NCBI GenBank assembly: GCA_002224055.1
Contig: AZLU01000033.1
Coordinates: 124,001-188,000, forward strand
Reading direction: 5' to 3'
Length of the DNA: 64,000 nucleotides
From: Pezizomycotina sp. ARF18
Taxonomy: Eukaryota > Ascomycota
Numbering within the stretch: position 1 is the first letter of the stretch; every line of letters starts with the position of its first letter. The notes beneath the pieces were generated by a model. The model saw only the letters and a program-made list of their open reading frames with translations, was not told the DNA's origin and ran no database searches. This document shows positions 45,901 through 56,239 of the stretch, piece by piece. The translations under genes were made by a program, and so were the position numbers.

Positions 45901-48045
45901 TACGAAGAAGCCAAGTCTCGGCGCAAAGAGGTATGTAAATTACCCTCATAAAAAATATCACCAGGTTTATACCCTTTTACTCATTTTTTGAAAGTTGCTC
46001 GCAAATACGCAAGCTACGGTTTTCCGGTCTATTGAAACGATCCAGCGCCGTGTGGAGGAGCAAGACTTCGTTGAGATTCCCGAGGTGAATTCCAATATTG
46101 GCAGAGGCGGCCTCGAAACAAGCACCATCCTTGAATATTTAAGCATTATAGACGAACGTCTTAATGACCAAGCCAATATCTTGGACGAATGGAGGGAAAG
46201 TCTTGTGCAGGTAAGAAACGCCGACCGTCGTGACCATGAATTTTATCATAGCGAGTACTAACTTGAGAACAGCTCCTGCAAGAACCCCTTCTCGACAGCA
46301 GCGAAGAAGAGTCAACAGGAGAGGAGCTTGACGATGCAGCTCACAAAATGGAGGAGGCGTATCATTACGTCGATATGATCCGGGCTGTGGTAAACGATCG
46401 GGAAGCTATGGTCTCTGGACTGTATTCGGATCGAGCTAGAGCGGAACTGGACAGGTAGTTTTGAAGGCTACCCTCGGAGTATCCCCAAGCGGCGAACCCG
46501 TTGCAAACACGGACTTGCTCAAGGCCTGATAGCTCAGAGGGATAAGTTGGCGACAAGAGCCAACGAGAAACCGCTCCGTGAACTTGTCAGCGACACTAGG
46601 GCGGTGATAGCCAAGCTCAACAGCAATGATAATATTCGCTCCAGGAACGAACAAATCCTAGCGGAAAGTATTCTCAAGGGGCTTGATAAGATGTACAACG
46701 ACCAGCTCAAAGCACTAAAACAGCTTCAGAAGTAAGATTGTTCCGATTTCAACAGACTAAAATGTTGACTTCGAATCGTGCTAACAAGTTATACAGGGAA
46801 GTCAACCTGTTTAGTTCGGTCACCAACCAGAGGATCGAGTTTTACAGGAAAGTACAACAGATCTCTGACACTGTCCAACAATACGACCTCGAGCTCCCAA
46901 AATGGAAGGCATTCCGCCCGGACCTTCGGCGCGATCCAGACATTTGGATCAAGACAATGGCCGACGAAGAGAAGAGGCTGAACGTCAAACTCGCTCAAAG
47001 CATATCTAAGGGGCGGTATCTTCTCCATTTGAAGAGTACCAACTCTTCTGCCGACGCCAATGAGCTCTGCGTTATCTGCCAGGACCCGATCGAGGAAGGC
47101 TTTGTTACCGTTTGCGGTCACATTTTCTGCCAGGCATGCTTGCAGCTCTGGTTCAGGGAAAAGAAATCCTGCCCGACTTGCAAGAGGAGGCTCACGGTTT
47201 ACGACATGCACCGCATCACGTACAAGCCCGACGATATCAGGCTGCAGCACCACGGAGAACAAAAGCCAGTTCGTCCGCGGAGAAGACGGAGGGTCCCGTG
47301 ATTTACAAGGGATTAGATGCGGAGCTTCTTAACAAGATCAAAGCGCAGAAACTGCAAAAGAGGTACAGTTCGAAAATCGACGCCATAATCCGTCACCTTC
47401 TTTTCATCAGGATACGGAGCCGACCGCGAAGAGCGTTCTCTACAGCCAGTGGAAAGACACTTTGGTTATATTGGAGGAGGCGCTGGATCAGAACGGCATC
47501 CGCCACGCGAGTCCCTCGCAGCACGGGCTTAAGAACTTCAAGCAGGACCCCACCATTGAGGTGTTCCTCCTGCACGCCAAGTCGCAGTCCGCGGGCTTAA
47601 CGCTCGTTAACGCATCCACGTCTTCCTCTGCGAGCCGCTGGTCAATACGGGACTAGAGCTGCAGGTCGTCTCCCGAATTCACAGGATCGGACAGACCCGC
47701 GAGACCAGCGTGTGGCTGTACACCGTGCGCGATTCCGTGGAGGAGACGGTCATGACCTGTCGAACAGGCGCCGCATGGAGATGATGAAGCGGCAGCTGCA
47801 GAGGAGTCGGACTTTGAGCTCATGCTCGACGCGGCTGCTTCCAAGGGCATGGAGGAGAGCGTGATGTCGGCATGATCGATAAAGTACCGGGAGGCGGAGA
47901 GCTCGTAGCCGAAAGCGACCTCCGGGAGTGTTTGTTTGGGAACAAGCGTAAGAGGCGACTTGAGAACGGCTCCGAGGATGCCGTCGCTGGCCCCAGCAGG
48001 AAAAGGGCGGCTCGCCTAATGACCAGATGGTCGAATAATACCTAA
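42939..48045 (+). CDS. IRC20: SNF2-family helicase with RING finger, SHPRH/Irc20 type
   Basis: Large DNA-dependent ATPase and probable ubiquitin ligase, related to SHPRH (PCNA ubiquitination) and yeast Irc20. Start [16 protein letters not shown] (42939). Long N-terminal region, then [17 protein letters not shown] (about 43920-43970), Walker A in [19 protein letters not shown] (about 44140-44195), [16 protein letters not shown] (about 44617-44665), the DEAQ box in [11 protein letters not shown] (about 44844-44876), [14 protein letters not shown] (motif III, about 44923-44965), [19 protein letters not shown] (about 45278-45335), coiled coil (about 45480-46740), RING finger [20 protein letters not shown] to CPTCKRRL (47068-47190), and helicase motifs [15 protein letters not shown] and [16 protein letters not shown] (about 47584-47720). 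It ends [19 protein letters not shown] and a stop at 48043-48045. Introns near 43216-43285, 45931-45995, 46210-46272. At least ten frame changes. Confidence 0.9.
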
Positions 48046-48210
48046 TCGTTTTCTTATCTTTCTGACTTTACCTTTGTATATTTATTGCACAAATATTCCT
48101 ATTGCTATTGGATACCCTTAATTTTCATTACGCTTCACAGTTATCAACAAAGTGGTGGATAAATAATATATATTAACCGGCTCCTAGCGGGAAAATCCAA
48201 CAGGCGTTAA

Positions 48211-48565
48211 TACCGTAGAAACTGGCGAATAAATATATAGCAGTGAATAAGCATATACTCGTCTATTAGTATATATATTTAACAATTTTATAAAACCATC
48301 CAAATTTCGCGAATAAGTGTCTATATTATATTTTATATATAAAATTATATAAAATTTTAATTAAAAAAAAAAAAATACTTGAGTAAATAAATAAATAAAT
48401 CATTGTTAAAATTATAAATAACGTCGTTTTAATAATATTTTTTTTATTAAAATTAGGGCGAGGGTTAGGTACTATAAGACTGTACTACTGAATAAGTATA
48501 TAGTATGCAAACTTAGCGTCTCTCAAATCCTTATAATGCATACTTATTCGCCAGTCTCTACGATA
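48211..48565. mobile_element. MITE-like non-autonomous DNA transposon, about 355 bp
   Basis: Ends are inverted repeats of about 22 bp: left TACCGTAGAAACTGGCGAAT (48211-48230) and, on the opposite strand from 48565, TATCGTAGAGACTGGCGAAT, differing at two positions. TA at both outer edges fits the TA target duplication of Tc1/mariner-type transposons. The interior is AT-rich, without an open frame, and repeats the end-like motif GAATAAG several times (near 48245, 48312 and 48490). No transposase is present in the window. Family assignment is inference from the TA edges; the copy number in the genome is unknown. Confidence 0.6.
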
Positions 48566-48882
48566 TAACGCTTATAAGAGCTACTATCTTCGCGACGCTG
48601 CGCCATAGATGCCGAAGGAGAGGAAGGAAGGAACTTCGTCGCGTAACAGGAAATATCTTCAACGGCGTAGGATCTGCCAGCAGACACAGCGCTCATACTT
48701 GTGCTGTCTGTGGCGGCGGTATATATATATTTTCTGACTACCATGTGACAATTTAGGGCTTTTCAGGTGCTAATAATATAAATAGATACTAAGTAGTGTA
48801 TTATAATCGACGAAAACCTTAAAAAGTAATATATATACTGCCCGCCCCTCATAACTACTTTCCGTTTTTACATGCTACTAAA

Positions 48883-48918
<36 letters not shown>
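48883..48918. repeat. T25-A11 fold-back
   Basis: A run of 25 T followed directly by 11 A. Two more tracts of this kind lie at 21098-21121 (A9T15) and 50077-50106 (A8T15A7). Confidence 0.85.
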
Positions 48919-49247
48919 GGGTCAAATAAGAATAATAATAATTAATAATGCAAAAGTAGATTCCGAGACCAAAAAAGAAACAACAAAATATAACCACACG
49001 CAAAACCTCCATCACATTACAACTCCACACACCACGAAGTAACGAATCTCAGCTTTATACTACTACTTCAAAAGGAATAATGAAGGCTCCTAGACCTCTA
49101 GCTCTTGATCTCAAAGGACTCTTTATCCCCTTCTTCCTCCTTTCTTCCAAACACCAAAGAACCTCGTAAGACAAACGTTGCATACACTCCTAGTAACAGC
49201 TGTATACCATCTTCCTCGGCCACGTCTCACCACTGCTAGTAGTCATC

Positions 49248-49694
49248 ATGGCTGCTGCCAACCTTCCAAACATGCAAAATCTCTCAATCCATCTTGTCGG
49301 TCTCGCCCAGGAGATCCCTCTGCTGATAAATGTTCCAGTTGTTGGTCTCGCGGCTCAGCTCCAGCAGCTGCAAGTGTTGATGCAGCAAGTCAACGCACGG
49401 CTACAACAACAGAACGCGCAACTACAACAACAAAATGCGCAACTACGAGAGCAGCGTGAATTGTAAGTTGGTTTGGTAGGCAATGCATGAGCTAACTATC
49501 CACTTCTACTCATCTTAAGGCTCCGTCGTCTTCCAGCACAGCTACATAACTCCACCCTAAATGCTATAGCTCCCTTACGACGTCCTCGAAGTGTCCCAGC
49601 GGACCACCGGCTACCTGCCACCGTGGCGGAACTGTCACGCTTCCGTAGCAAGTTATTGCGATTATTTAAGTGTTTCTGTACAAATACTTACTAG
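49248..49694 (+). CDS. Small coiled-coil fungal protein with LPATVAELSR-type C-terminal motif
   Basis: Two exons, no frame error. Exon 1 (49248-49462) encodes MAAANLPNMQNLSIHLVGLA, then a Gln/Leu/Asn-rich coiled coil in which LQQQNAQ is repeated in tandem. The intron 49463-49519 (57 bp) has GTAAGT and TTAAG ends. Exon 2 (49520-49694) encodes LRRLPAQLHNSTLNAIAPLR, a linker, and RLPATVAELSRFRSKLLRLF, then a stop; about 129 residues. From memory, a widespread but uncharacterised group of filamentous-fungal proteins combines an N-terminal LPN start, coiled coil, an R-x-x-NS block and a closing FPAT-x-x-x-L motif followed by L-x-x-LL. This copy fits that plan with a divergent Cys-containing end. 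No function is known to me. Convergent with the PAQR gene. Confidence 0.72.
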
Positions 49695-50334
49695 TGACTA
49701 CGTGCTTATAATTAATACAAATAAACGCCCGTGCAACGCTGTAGACGACTCCTCCAAATAAATTCCTACAGAACGCGACTATTGAACAAAAGCGACAGAT
49801 GATAGGCGAAGTCTATGGATATCCGTTTAACACATAATTAACTGCTTCCTTCTCTCTCTCCCTCTCCCCCCTCCCTCCCTCCTTTCCTTTCCTTTCCTTT
49901 CCTTTCCTTTCCTTTCCTTCTCTTTTCTTTCCTTTCATTCTCTTTTCTTTCCTTCTCTTTTCTTTCCTTCTCTTTTCTTTCCTTTCTCTTTTCTTAAGCT
50001 GAGCATAACACAGGCGTAGAATCGTTTAGGCAGAGAGATACATCCTCTTACGGTTGTATTCTATTCTCGCGCAATTAAAAAAAATTTTTTTTTTTTTTTA
50101 AAAAAAGTACGTTTTATAACTTTGGTTTTTATTATATATAATTGGGATTTACCCTCTATGATGCACGATGTATTTCTATTTGTTTATCTTAACCGTCTAC
50201 GTTTTGTTTGATTCTTTTAATCTTTGAGCGGGGCGTAAGCTCGTATGATGCTCGTATGATGACGAAATGTTGAAGAAGGGTATAGAAAAGAATAAAAGGG
50301 TTTGAAATGATTTGCATAGAAAAGAATGGGCATA
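49695..50334. other. Intergenic stretch with long CCTTT pyrimidine tract
   Basis: Between two convergent genes. It contains a CT-rich belt built of CCTTT and TCTTTTC units (about 49852-49995) and an A8T15A7 fold-back (50077-50106). No gene recognised. Confidence 0.65.
49852..49995. repeat. CCTTT/CTTTT pentanucleotide repeat, polypyrimidine
   Basis: About 140 bp, nearly all C and T on the plus strand, with CCTTT as the commonest unit. It lies between convergent genes and is therefore not a promoter belt. Confidence 0.9.
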
Positions 50335-52153
50335 TCACGCGAAGGCAATCTGCCTGTTGAAAGCATCGTGGAACATGCACTGTAGTGCTTCGTAGTGCCA
50401 GTAAATCCCAGCGACTACGCAAAGATGGAAAAGCGTATGTGATCCTCCCAAAAGATCGAAAGAGCCCGGAAGCCACCTCTCCGGGACCTGGAAGGCGTAT
50501 ATACTGGCACCGACGAGATACAATATTAGACTCTTGAGGATCGGGAGATAAAATGCGATCGTCCAACTTATTCCACGCATGTAAATGAGCTGAGCGATTG
50601 GAAGGCTGCCAGTGGCACGAGGGTGATGTAGAAAATTGCTCGAAAGACACGGTTCTCCCTAAATAAGTTCATAATTCGTGTTAGCCAATCTTAAAAACTT
50701 TTTATAGTCTAACATATAGCTTGCGAATCTTACCTTCGTTGAGAACGGCGCCACGGTAGGATGGCACCGCCGATTCCAGGATAATGGTATTATCATGTAG
50801 AATGTCCGCGAGACGGGTTCGTGGTAGAAAGCGGTGTACTCCGTTGTCAGGATCGACGCGGCCACCAGGACAGATATACCGGTATAATCAGCGCAAGCAA
50901 AGCGCTCCATGGCTTTTACGTCGGCAATAGAGCTCATTGTATGCCAAACGGTGCTGCAAAACAACGTCTTGCCGGCAGCGAAGAAAAACAGCGCGGTGAT
51001 GTACTTGTCGGCAGTGGTGGACATCGAAAAGCTAGCCGAGGACGGTAATAATAAAAGCGATCACGCACAACATAACCAGGCCCAATGCGTGACTCCAGAT
51101 ATTGCAAGTTTCGTTGTGGATCCTGCCCATCGACAGGACGCATTCCAGCTTGCTTTCACAGAACCTGTAGCCGTCCAGAATGTGGCTGTTGACTCGCCAA
51201 GGGTTCGGAAGCTCCGCATACGTGATAAGTCCCTTGGTCCTAGCGGCTTTGATAGCTCTGTCGATACTCTCGGTCAAATTGTCTCTCATATCCATCGCCC
51301 GTTCGATTCCATGTTCGATACGTGCCTGGCCCGCTCGAGCTGCCGGTCCATGCTTGCTTGCGTCCGGGTTTCGAAGTCTACAAGGAGCTCGTCGAGAAAG
51401 CGGAGCCCGGAATGCACCTTCTCTGCAAACTGTCCCTCGCTCCGTCTCTGGCTACGATAGCATCGTGATATGATGTCTCCAGAACTTCAACCATGGCGCG
51501 AGCCCTCCTCATTCCTTCACTGTACACCTCCTCTCCACCCTATTGCAGTTTTCCCGTACGGCATTGAGTGTGTCGTAGGCTCGTTCCAGGCCATTGTCGA
51601 ATGCAAAGGTCCGATATTCTTCAAAATGCTTCTCCAATTCGTCCAAGCGACTCTCGAGTGTTTGAAGGAAAGCATCGACCTATTGTTTTTGTTAGAAAAA
51701 AAAAAAAAAAAAAAAAGGAGGTAAAAATTCTTGGTCAGTGATAGTCCAAGGATTACTAAAGTTGAATAAATCTCGAGAAAGGAAAGTGCAAAGAACAAGA
51801 GGGTTTTGGTGTAGTAGCGAAAACAAAAACAAAAGAAAAATTTCCCCAACGGCTTTTTTCTCAACATTTCTAATCATCCTTGCCATAACATCTATAATAT
51901 AGCAATTCTAGCAACAATAATAAATTCTAATACACAAAGATAATAATGGAGAGATGGAGTGAAGGGACAGCGAGGAGCTTATCTGAAGCTACATAGAAAA
52001 TCAAAGGAATTGAAAATACCTTTTCTAGCAATTCGTCCTCAAGGACGACGACATCCGCCTATGATGCTGAGGCCTGAATGAAGAGCTTCTCCTGCGCCTC
52101 CGGGTCGATTCGGAATTGCAGTCCACCGCAGAAACAACGATAGAGCTTGCCAT
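50335..52153 (-). CDS. IZH3: PAQR/hemolysin-III family membrane protein with N-terminal coiled coil (Izh3-like)
   Basis: Seven-helix membrane protein of the progestin and adiponectin receptor family, linked in yeast to zinc and lipid homeostasis. C-terminal core: RDNLTESIDRAIKAARTKGL (about 51290-51230), LPNPWRVNSHILDGYRF (about 51220-51170), IHNETCNIWSHALGLVML (about 51115-51065, first helix region), KTLFCSTVWHTMSSIADVK with the Ser-x3-His of the family (about 50970-50910), DYTGISVLVAASILTTEY (about 50893-50840), LILYLVGASIYAFQVPERW (about 50535-50478) and DLLGGSHTLFHLCVVAGIYW with the His-x3-His pair (about 50455-50400), ending FNRQIAFA at 50335. The N-terminal region (51300-52153) is helical, with AFLQTLESRLDELEKHFEEY. 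An intron containing A/T runs lies at about 51690-52020. The start ATG 52153 (MASSIVVSAVDCN) is tentative. Frame changes near 51370, 51480, 50740 and 50640. Confidence 0.88.
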
Positions 52154-52230
52154 GACTGAAATAAATCAAGAAGGCAGCTCCTATAGCAAAGATTTGTGTT
52201 TTCTCTTTGTTTTACTTAAACTTATCTCTC

Positions 52231-52266
<36 letters not shown>

Positions 52267-54251
52267 AAGTGCAAAGAATGAAGACCCAAGCTTAAAAAAG
52301 AAGTATACAATGAAAGATTGGTATTTGAGAAGATAGAATGGAATTAAAGAGTGGAAGAATAAGAATTAAAGATAAGTAGTAAATAAGATAAATAATAATA
52401 AATAATAAATAACAAAGATTAAATAAATAAAGGAAAATAATTGAAGGGGTGGGCGACTGGCCGGATTTTAATAATAAAAGAATTAGTATTAAATGTGCTG
52501 CTGCTGCTTTCGCTTTGTCGCCCTCAAGTTCTAACCAGTTCCACGCCCAGCAGCCCATCAAGGCTCAAACTCTACCTAGCAGACCTTGTCAAAACCTTCG
52601 CAAGGATAAGGATTGTTAATCGCCTCTCCTTCCCTCCAACCAAAGTAGGTGGTTATCGCATATAGCCCAATAAAATAACAGCATCTCCTTCTTCCTTCCT
52701 TCTCTTTCCTCTTTTATATTTAAATGAATGCAAGTCTCTCTTATAAGTAAATTGGTTTAAGGCCGGCGGACTTTTTGAGTTTTTCGGCTTTCGTATGATT
52801 TACGAAGCGTGTTTTTGCGCTGAAAAAGCGAGCGGGTTTCATTATTTTCTTCTTTCTTTTTTTTTTTTTTTTTTAATTTAATTCCCTCTGACAATCCGCC
52901 CCTTTTTTCTTTCCCCTCCACTCAACTCCAAGTTCCAGGTTTCCGAAGTGTCAGCGAAAAACAGCAACCAACACCGAGCAAAGCTGAAGACGGGGGAGGG
53001 ACAAGGGAGCCAAAAGCACAGTCAGATGAGGAAGAGGAAGAGGGAAAGAGACGCATATGAAATAAAGAAGATCCTAGCTGCCTAACTCCGCTCTTCAACT
53101 TCAACGCTTCAAGGAATATTCAGGGAAAAGGTATGGGATGATATTATGAACGAGTGCGTTTTCACGTGCGTATATATCGCCGTATTATTTGTTTACTTTG
53201 TTTGACCACTTGCTGCTCAAAATATAAGACAGCTATTCTCAAGCCACCAAAGAAGAAATAATAATATATTAATTGGTAATATAATATTTAAACCTTTTGC
53301 CGATACTACTGCAGGAACAAATTGCGCCTGATTCGCCAAGATTTAAGAGGTACTCTGGAAACGGAATATCTAGCGACGATTTTCACGGAGTTATTGTTTT
53401 TGCAGCCCAAATTTTCCTCAAATGACGATTACTTAAACGAATCTTATTTGAATACGACCGAGGTTCGCGGGCAAAGTTGGGTTTCCTCGGAATTGCCAAG
53501 TAAGTGCGCGGAATCTCTCTTCTGAGACGATTTTCCTATATCCTTCTCCATTTCCCACTTAACTAAACAGGCACCTTGATTTCAAAAGCAGACCTGTGAT
53601 TTCGATAAGCGAGAACAAGATCTTTGGGCCTTCGAGATTCTCGAACGAGCAGAGAAAAAAAGTTTCGCAATACTATTCCCTTGCGGCGGAAAGAGCCGTA
53701 TTCGCAGACTTTTTGCGTAGCACATCACGAACAAGTGAGCATCGCCACATTTGCAGAAATATCGCCGTCGTATTCATTAATTGCGCTTTTCGCTTTCTGC
53801 GGTTACACGACGATTTCACGAAACCATTTTTAGTGATGAAAGGATTAAAACGAGTATCTAAGTATCTTTGAATCTGCTGCGAACAATCAAGAATATGCCA
53901 CTCAAACACCAAGCACCTCCCATACAAAAAAAAAAGCGCCTCCTCTGAAATAAAATCCAAGCTCGATCCGCAGTCAAAGTGGAATCTTACAAAACTGCTT
54001 TACATTCTTGTTCTCCTCCTGTATACCTCCATAAATCACACGACGTTACTAAGACCGCTCGTGATTGTCCGAACGAATCGAGTTGAATATCGGTGGAGAA
54101 ACTTTATTTGGGTGCTATGTTGAGGCGTACTCTCTCCAGAAGTTCAGCTCGCGTCGCATCGGTGAAGGATGTAGTTTCCGCTGATAGGAGCAATCGTGCA
54201 CAAGGGTTAGCGCAGACAAATGAATGAAGAAATACCCGTTGTAGGTTCTTT
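52154..54251. other. 2.1-kb stretch upstream of the PAQR gene, no firm gene
   Basis: Contains A33 (52232-52264), TAA-rich DNA (52375-52430) and T18 (52857-52874). A fungal-type intron signal pair (CCAA/GTAAGT at 53499, branch TTAACTAAACAG ending near 53571) and another donor-acceptor pair (AAAAG/GTATGG near 53130 to ACTGCAG near 53314) suggest a spliced plus-strand transcript at about 52920-53870. The conceptual exon reads SPRFKRYSGNGISSDDFHG, but no family can be assigned. Confidence 0.4.
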
Positions 54252-54661
54252 TCACGGTTTGCATTTACGAACCAAATCCAACCATCTCCTCAGCTGCGCA
54301 ACGGTCCATATGGAAGGGTCTGTATATCTCTCATGTAACGAATATATTATTAGTCTCATCTGTTGGCTTTATCTAGGTGGAGCGGGGCGAAAAGTCCAAC
54401 AAAAAGCAAAAACAAGAGAAAGAGAGGAAAGACAAGGTCCAGGGGAAAAAAAATTCACGGACTCCTGTCGGATCAGGTTCCTGTGGGAAGAGGGGTTCGT
54501 TTTGGAAGATGGTCCAAGCTGTCGCTGCTGTTATCGCAGCTCCGAAGGCAAGTATCGCATTCTGTAGGTTACGCCAGGTTGATCGAGAAAGTCAGCACCG
54601 TGTTTTCTTTCGGATGGGAATTAGGGAGGCGAAATATGGGATCGAACCTTGACGAAAGCAT
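54252..54661 (-). CDS. Tiny membrane-type protein with DPTGDPS-W-T-x-x-x-L-R-R-W-L motif, unknown function
   Basis: Reconstructed as three exons. Exon 2 (54561 to about 54455) encodes AILAFGAAITAATAWTIFQ, a probable transmembrane helix, then NEPLFPQEPDPTG. The intron contains a canonical ACTAAT branch site and ends TATACAG near 54320. Exon 3 encodes PSIWTVAQLRRWLDLVRKCK then P and a stop at 54252-54254. Joining as DPTG-D-PSIW needs one extra G at the donor, in line with the one-base losses seen all over the window. Exon 1 may be MLSS- from ATG 54661, also one base short, so the start is weak. From memory, filamentous fungi have uncharacterised proteins of about 60-80 residues with this helix-DPxGDPxxW-WL plan; the W-x5-L-x-x-WL end recalls HeH/SAP-like helices. 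It is divergent from eL38. Confidence 0.5.
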
Positions 54662-55442
54662 CCTTCGAAAAAAAAAAAAAAAAAATAAGAAGTCAGCGAA
54701 CACAGCTAGCTTTGGGAAACAGAAAAGGGAAAAGGGAAAAGAGGGGATTGATTACCTATCTAAAGTCGTAGGCATTTTTTGTATTTTTCGAACGTGAAAA
54801 TTGAAAAACGATAGATAACTCGGTGGATTAATAGATAATGAATGGGAAGCTGGAAAATGATAGCTGTCCTCCGCAGTTAATTAGTATATAGTAGATATGA
54901 GTGAAGGAGAATAGCTTCGTTTTTTAAGCGAGCTCTTCACAGGGAGGATGAAGGGAAGAGTAGGTTATAAAGTTGCTATAGTTAAAGGAAGCCGCGTTCT
55001 GCTTTTTTTTAATGGGGGTTTGCGTAACCTTCAATTCGTCACTCGTCCAGATGGAGCAGCGTAAGGCTCTTTTTTTCTTTTTTTTTTTTTTTTGCCTTGC
55101 AGTGAGCGTGTCGTGCCCGGATTTTTACTCGCTATATATACGGTAGCAGTGAATAATGCACTGCCACAACCGCCACAAACCCTAAAACCCTAAGAAAAAA
55201 CAGCCTAAAAAACTAAAAAAAAAGAGTTCCCACACGCACAGATTTACTGCTGCTGTAAAATTTTCAGTGTGTTTGTCTTTTGACTGCGATATCGATTTCG
55301 GACAAAAAACCTTTTTCCTGCAATTCCAACAAACCTCCATCTCTATTGACGAATTCAATATACCGCAAGTACAATCTCGACGTCCCAAACAATAGAGAGC
55401 CTCCCCTCGATTACCCTCAATTCATACACGAAATTTTTCAGA
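54662..55442. promoter_or_regulatory. Divergent promoter region, tiny gene / eL38
   Basis: About 780 bp containing T runs (about 55070-55094), the telo-box pair and A-rich DNA just downstream of it. It probably includes a long eL38 5' leader. Confidence 0.55.
55177..55194 (+). promoter_or_regulatory. Tandem telo-box (Tbf1-type sites) upstream of eL38
   Basis: AAACCCTAAAACCCTAAG contains two adjacent ACCCTAA cores, 249-266 bp upstream of the eL38 ATG. Tbf1 binds ACCCTAA and is regarded as the ancestral regulator of ribosomal-protein genes in ascomycetes; telo-boxes in ribosomal-protein promoters are also common in plants. It is not a telomere: only two units, internal. Confidence 0.7.
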
Positions 55443-55858
55443 ATGCCGAAGAGAGTCGAAGATATCAAGGTACGAATCGGTGTTGTTCTGCTGTAGCTTG
55501 TCGACTTGTGGTGAATTCTTTATTTCTTTCACGGTCTGGGACGTTTGCTGACGAAAAGTTTTTCGGGTATTTGCAGCTGTTCATCGAACTTGCCCGCCGC
55601 AAGGACGCTAAGTCGGCCCGCATCAAGAAGACGAGAACGGAAACAACATCAAGTTCAAAGTCAGATGCCACAGGCACTCTACACGCTCATCCTTAAGGAT
55701 GCCGAGAAGGCCGAGAAGCTGAAGCAGAGTCTCCACAGGTACGAAACATTTCGACTACGAGGGGTTCAAATATAGCGGTATCCTTTTTTAAGGCTAACGA
55801 TTTCATTCTCTTTTGTAAAACAGGTCTCCAAATCACCGAGGTTCCTCAGAAGAAGTAA
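55443..55858 (+). CDS. RPL38: Large ribosomal subunit protein eL38
   Basis: Cytosolic ribosomal protein. Exon 1 (55443-55469) encodes MPKRVEDIK; the intron to 55576 ends TTTGCAG. Exon 2 encodes LFIELARRKDAKSARIKK, NENGNNIKFKVRCHRH and LYTLILKDAEKAEKLKQSL, but these three blocks lie in three reading frames (changes near 55629 and 55675). A second intron (55739-55823) precedes GLQITEVPQKK and a stop at 55856-55858. The SL-PPG junction is also two bases short. Block order and length match eL38 throughout, so this is the real gene with indel errors rather than a pseudogene: no substitutions at conserved positions are seen, and introns are retained. A telo-box pair lies about 250 bp upstream. Confidence 0.93.
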
Positions 55859-56239
55859 TTAATTTGGGTCGAATGTCGATTTGCTGCTGTTTCATCACTA
55901 GTATTCAACTTGGAGTTTGGGTTTCTTTCGTCGTCATTTCGTTCAGAACAAAAACAATGTTCATTCTTCTTCTTCTTTTTTTTTTAACGCTTCAACTTCA
56001 TAAACAGCTTGTATAAAATTCACGAAATTTTAATATACGGTCTTTCTTAACTCCAAAACATGTCGCTATATCTATTGGTCTATAGTTGAGACGAGGCGGC
56101 GCAGGCGGCGAAGGGTCTGATAAGGATATCTAAAAATGAATGCTATGGATACACTGAAGTGGTTTGAAGCTGCGCGTTTAGTTGGTATATATCGAATCTT
56201 GCCAACCCGCAATCCCAGCTTGGACATCATTCGTCGATT
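55859..56239. other. Short intergenic stretch between convergent eL38 and NAT9-like genes
   Basis: About 380 bp of 3' flanking DNA for both genes. I see nothing else in it. Confidence 0.6.

Larger units (their letters stand above)
48046..49247. other. AT-rich intergenic region containing a MITE-like element
   Basis: About 1.2 kb downstream of the SNF2 gene. It contains the inverted-repeat element at 48211-48565, TA-rich DNA around it, and a T25-A11 fold-back (48883-48918). No protein gene recognised. Confidence 0.6.

Noticed and set aside
53315-53420. Glo3-type ArfGAP C-terminus
   Set aside because: Only one short ISSD-F-G-like match; the ArfGAP zinc finger and the later family motifs are absent.
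54600-54665. tRNA B-box-like GGTTCGATCCC on the minus strand
   Set aside because: No matching A-box or acceptor stem; it fits better as the first intron of the tiny gene at 54252-54661.
55177-55194. Telomere-like CCCTAA repeats
   Set aside because: Only two units, internal, at the position expected for a ribosomal-protein promoter element.
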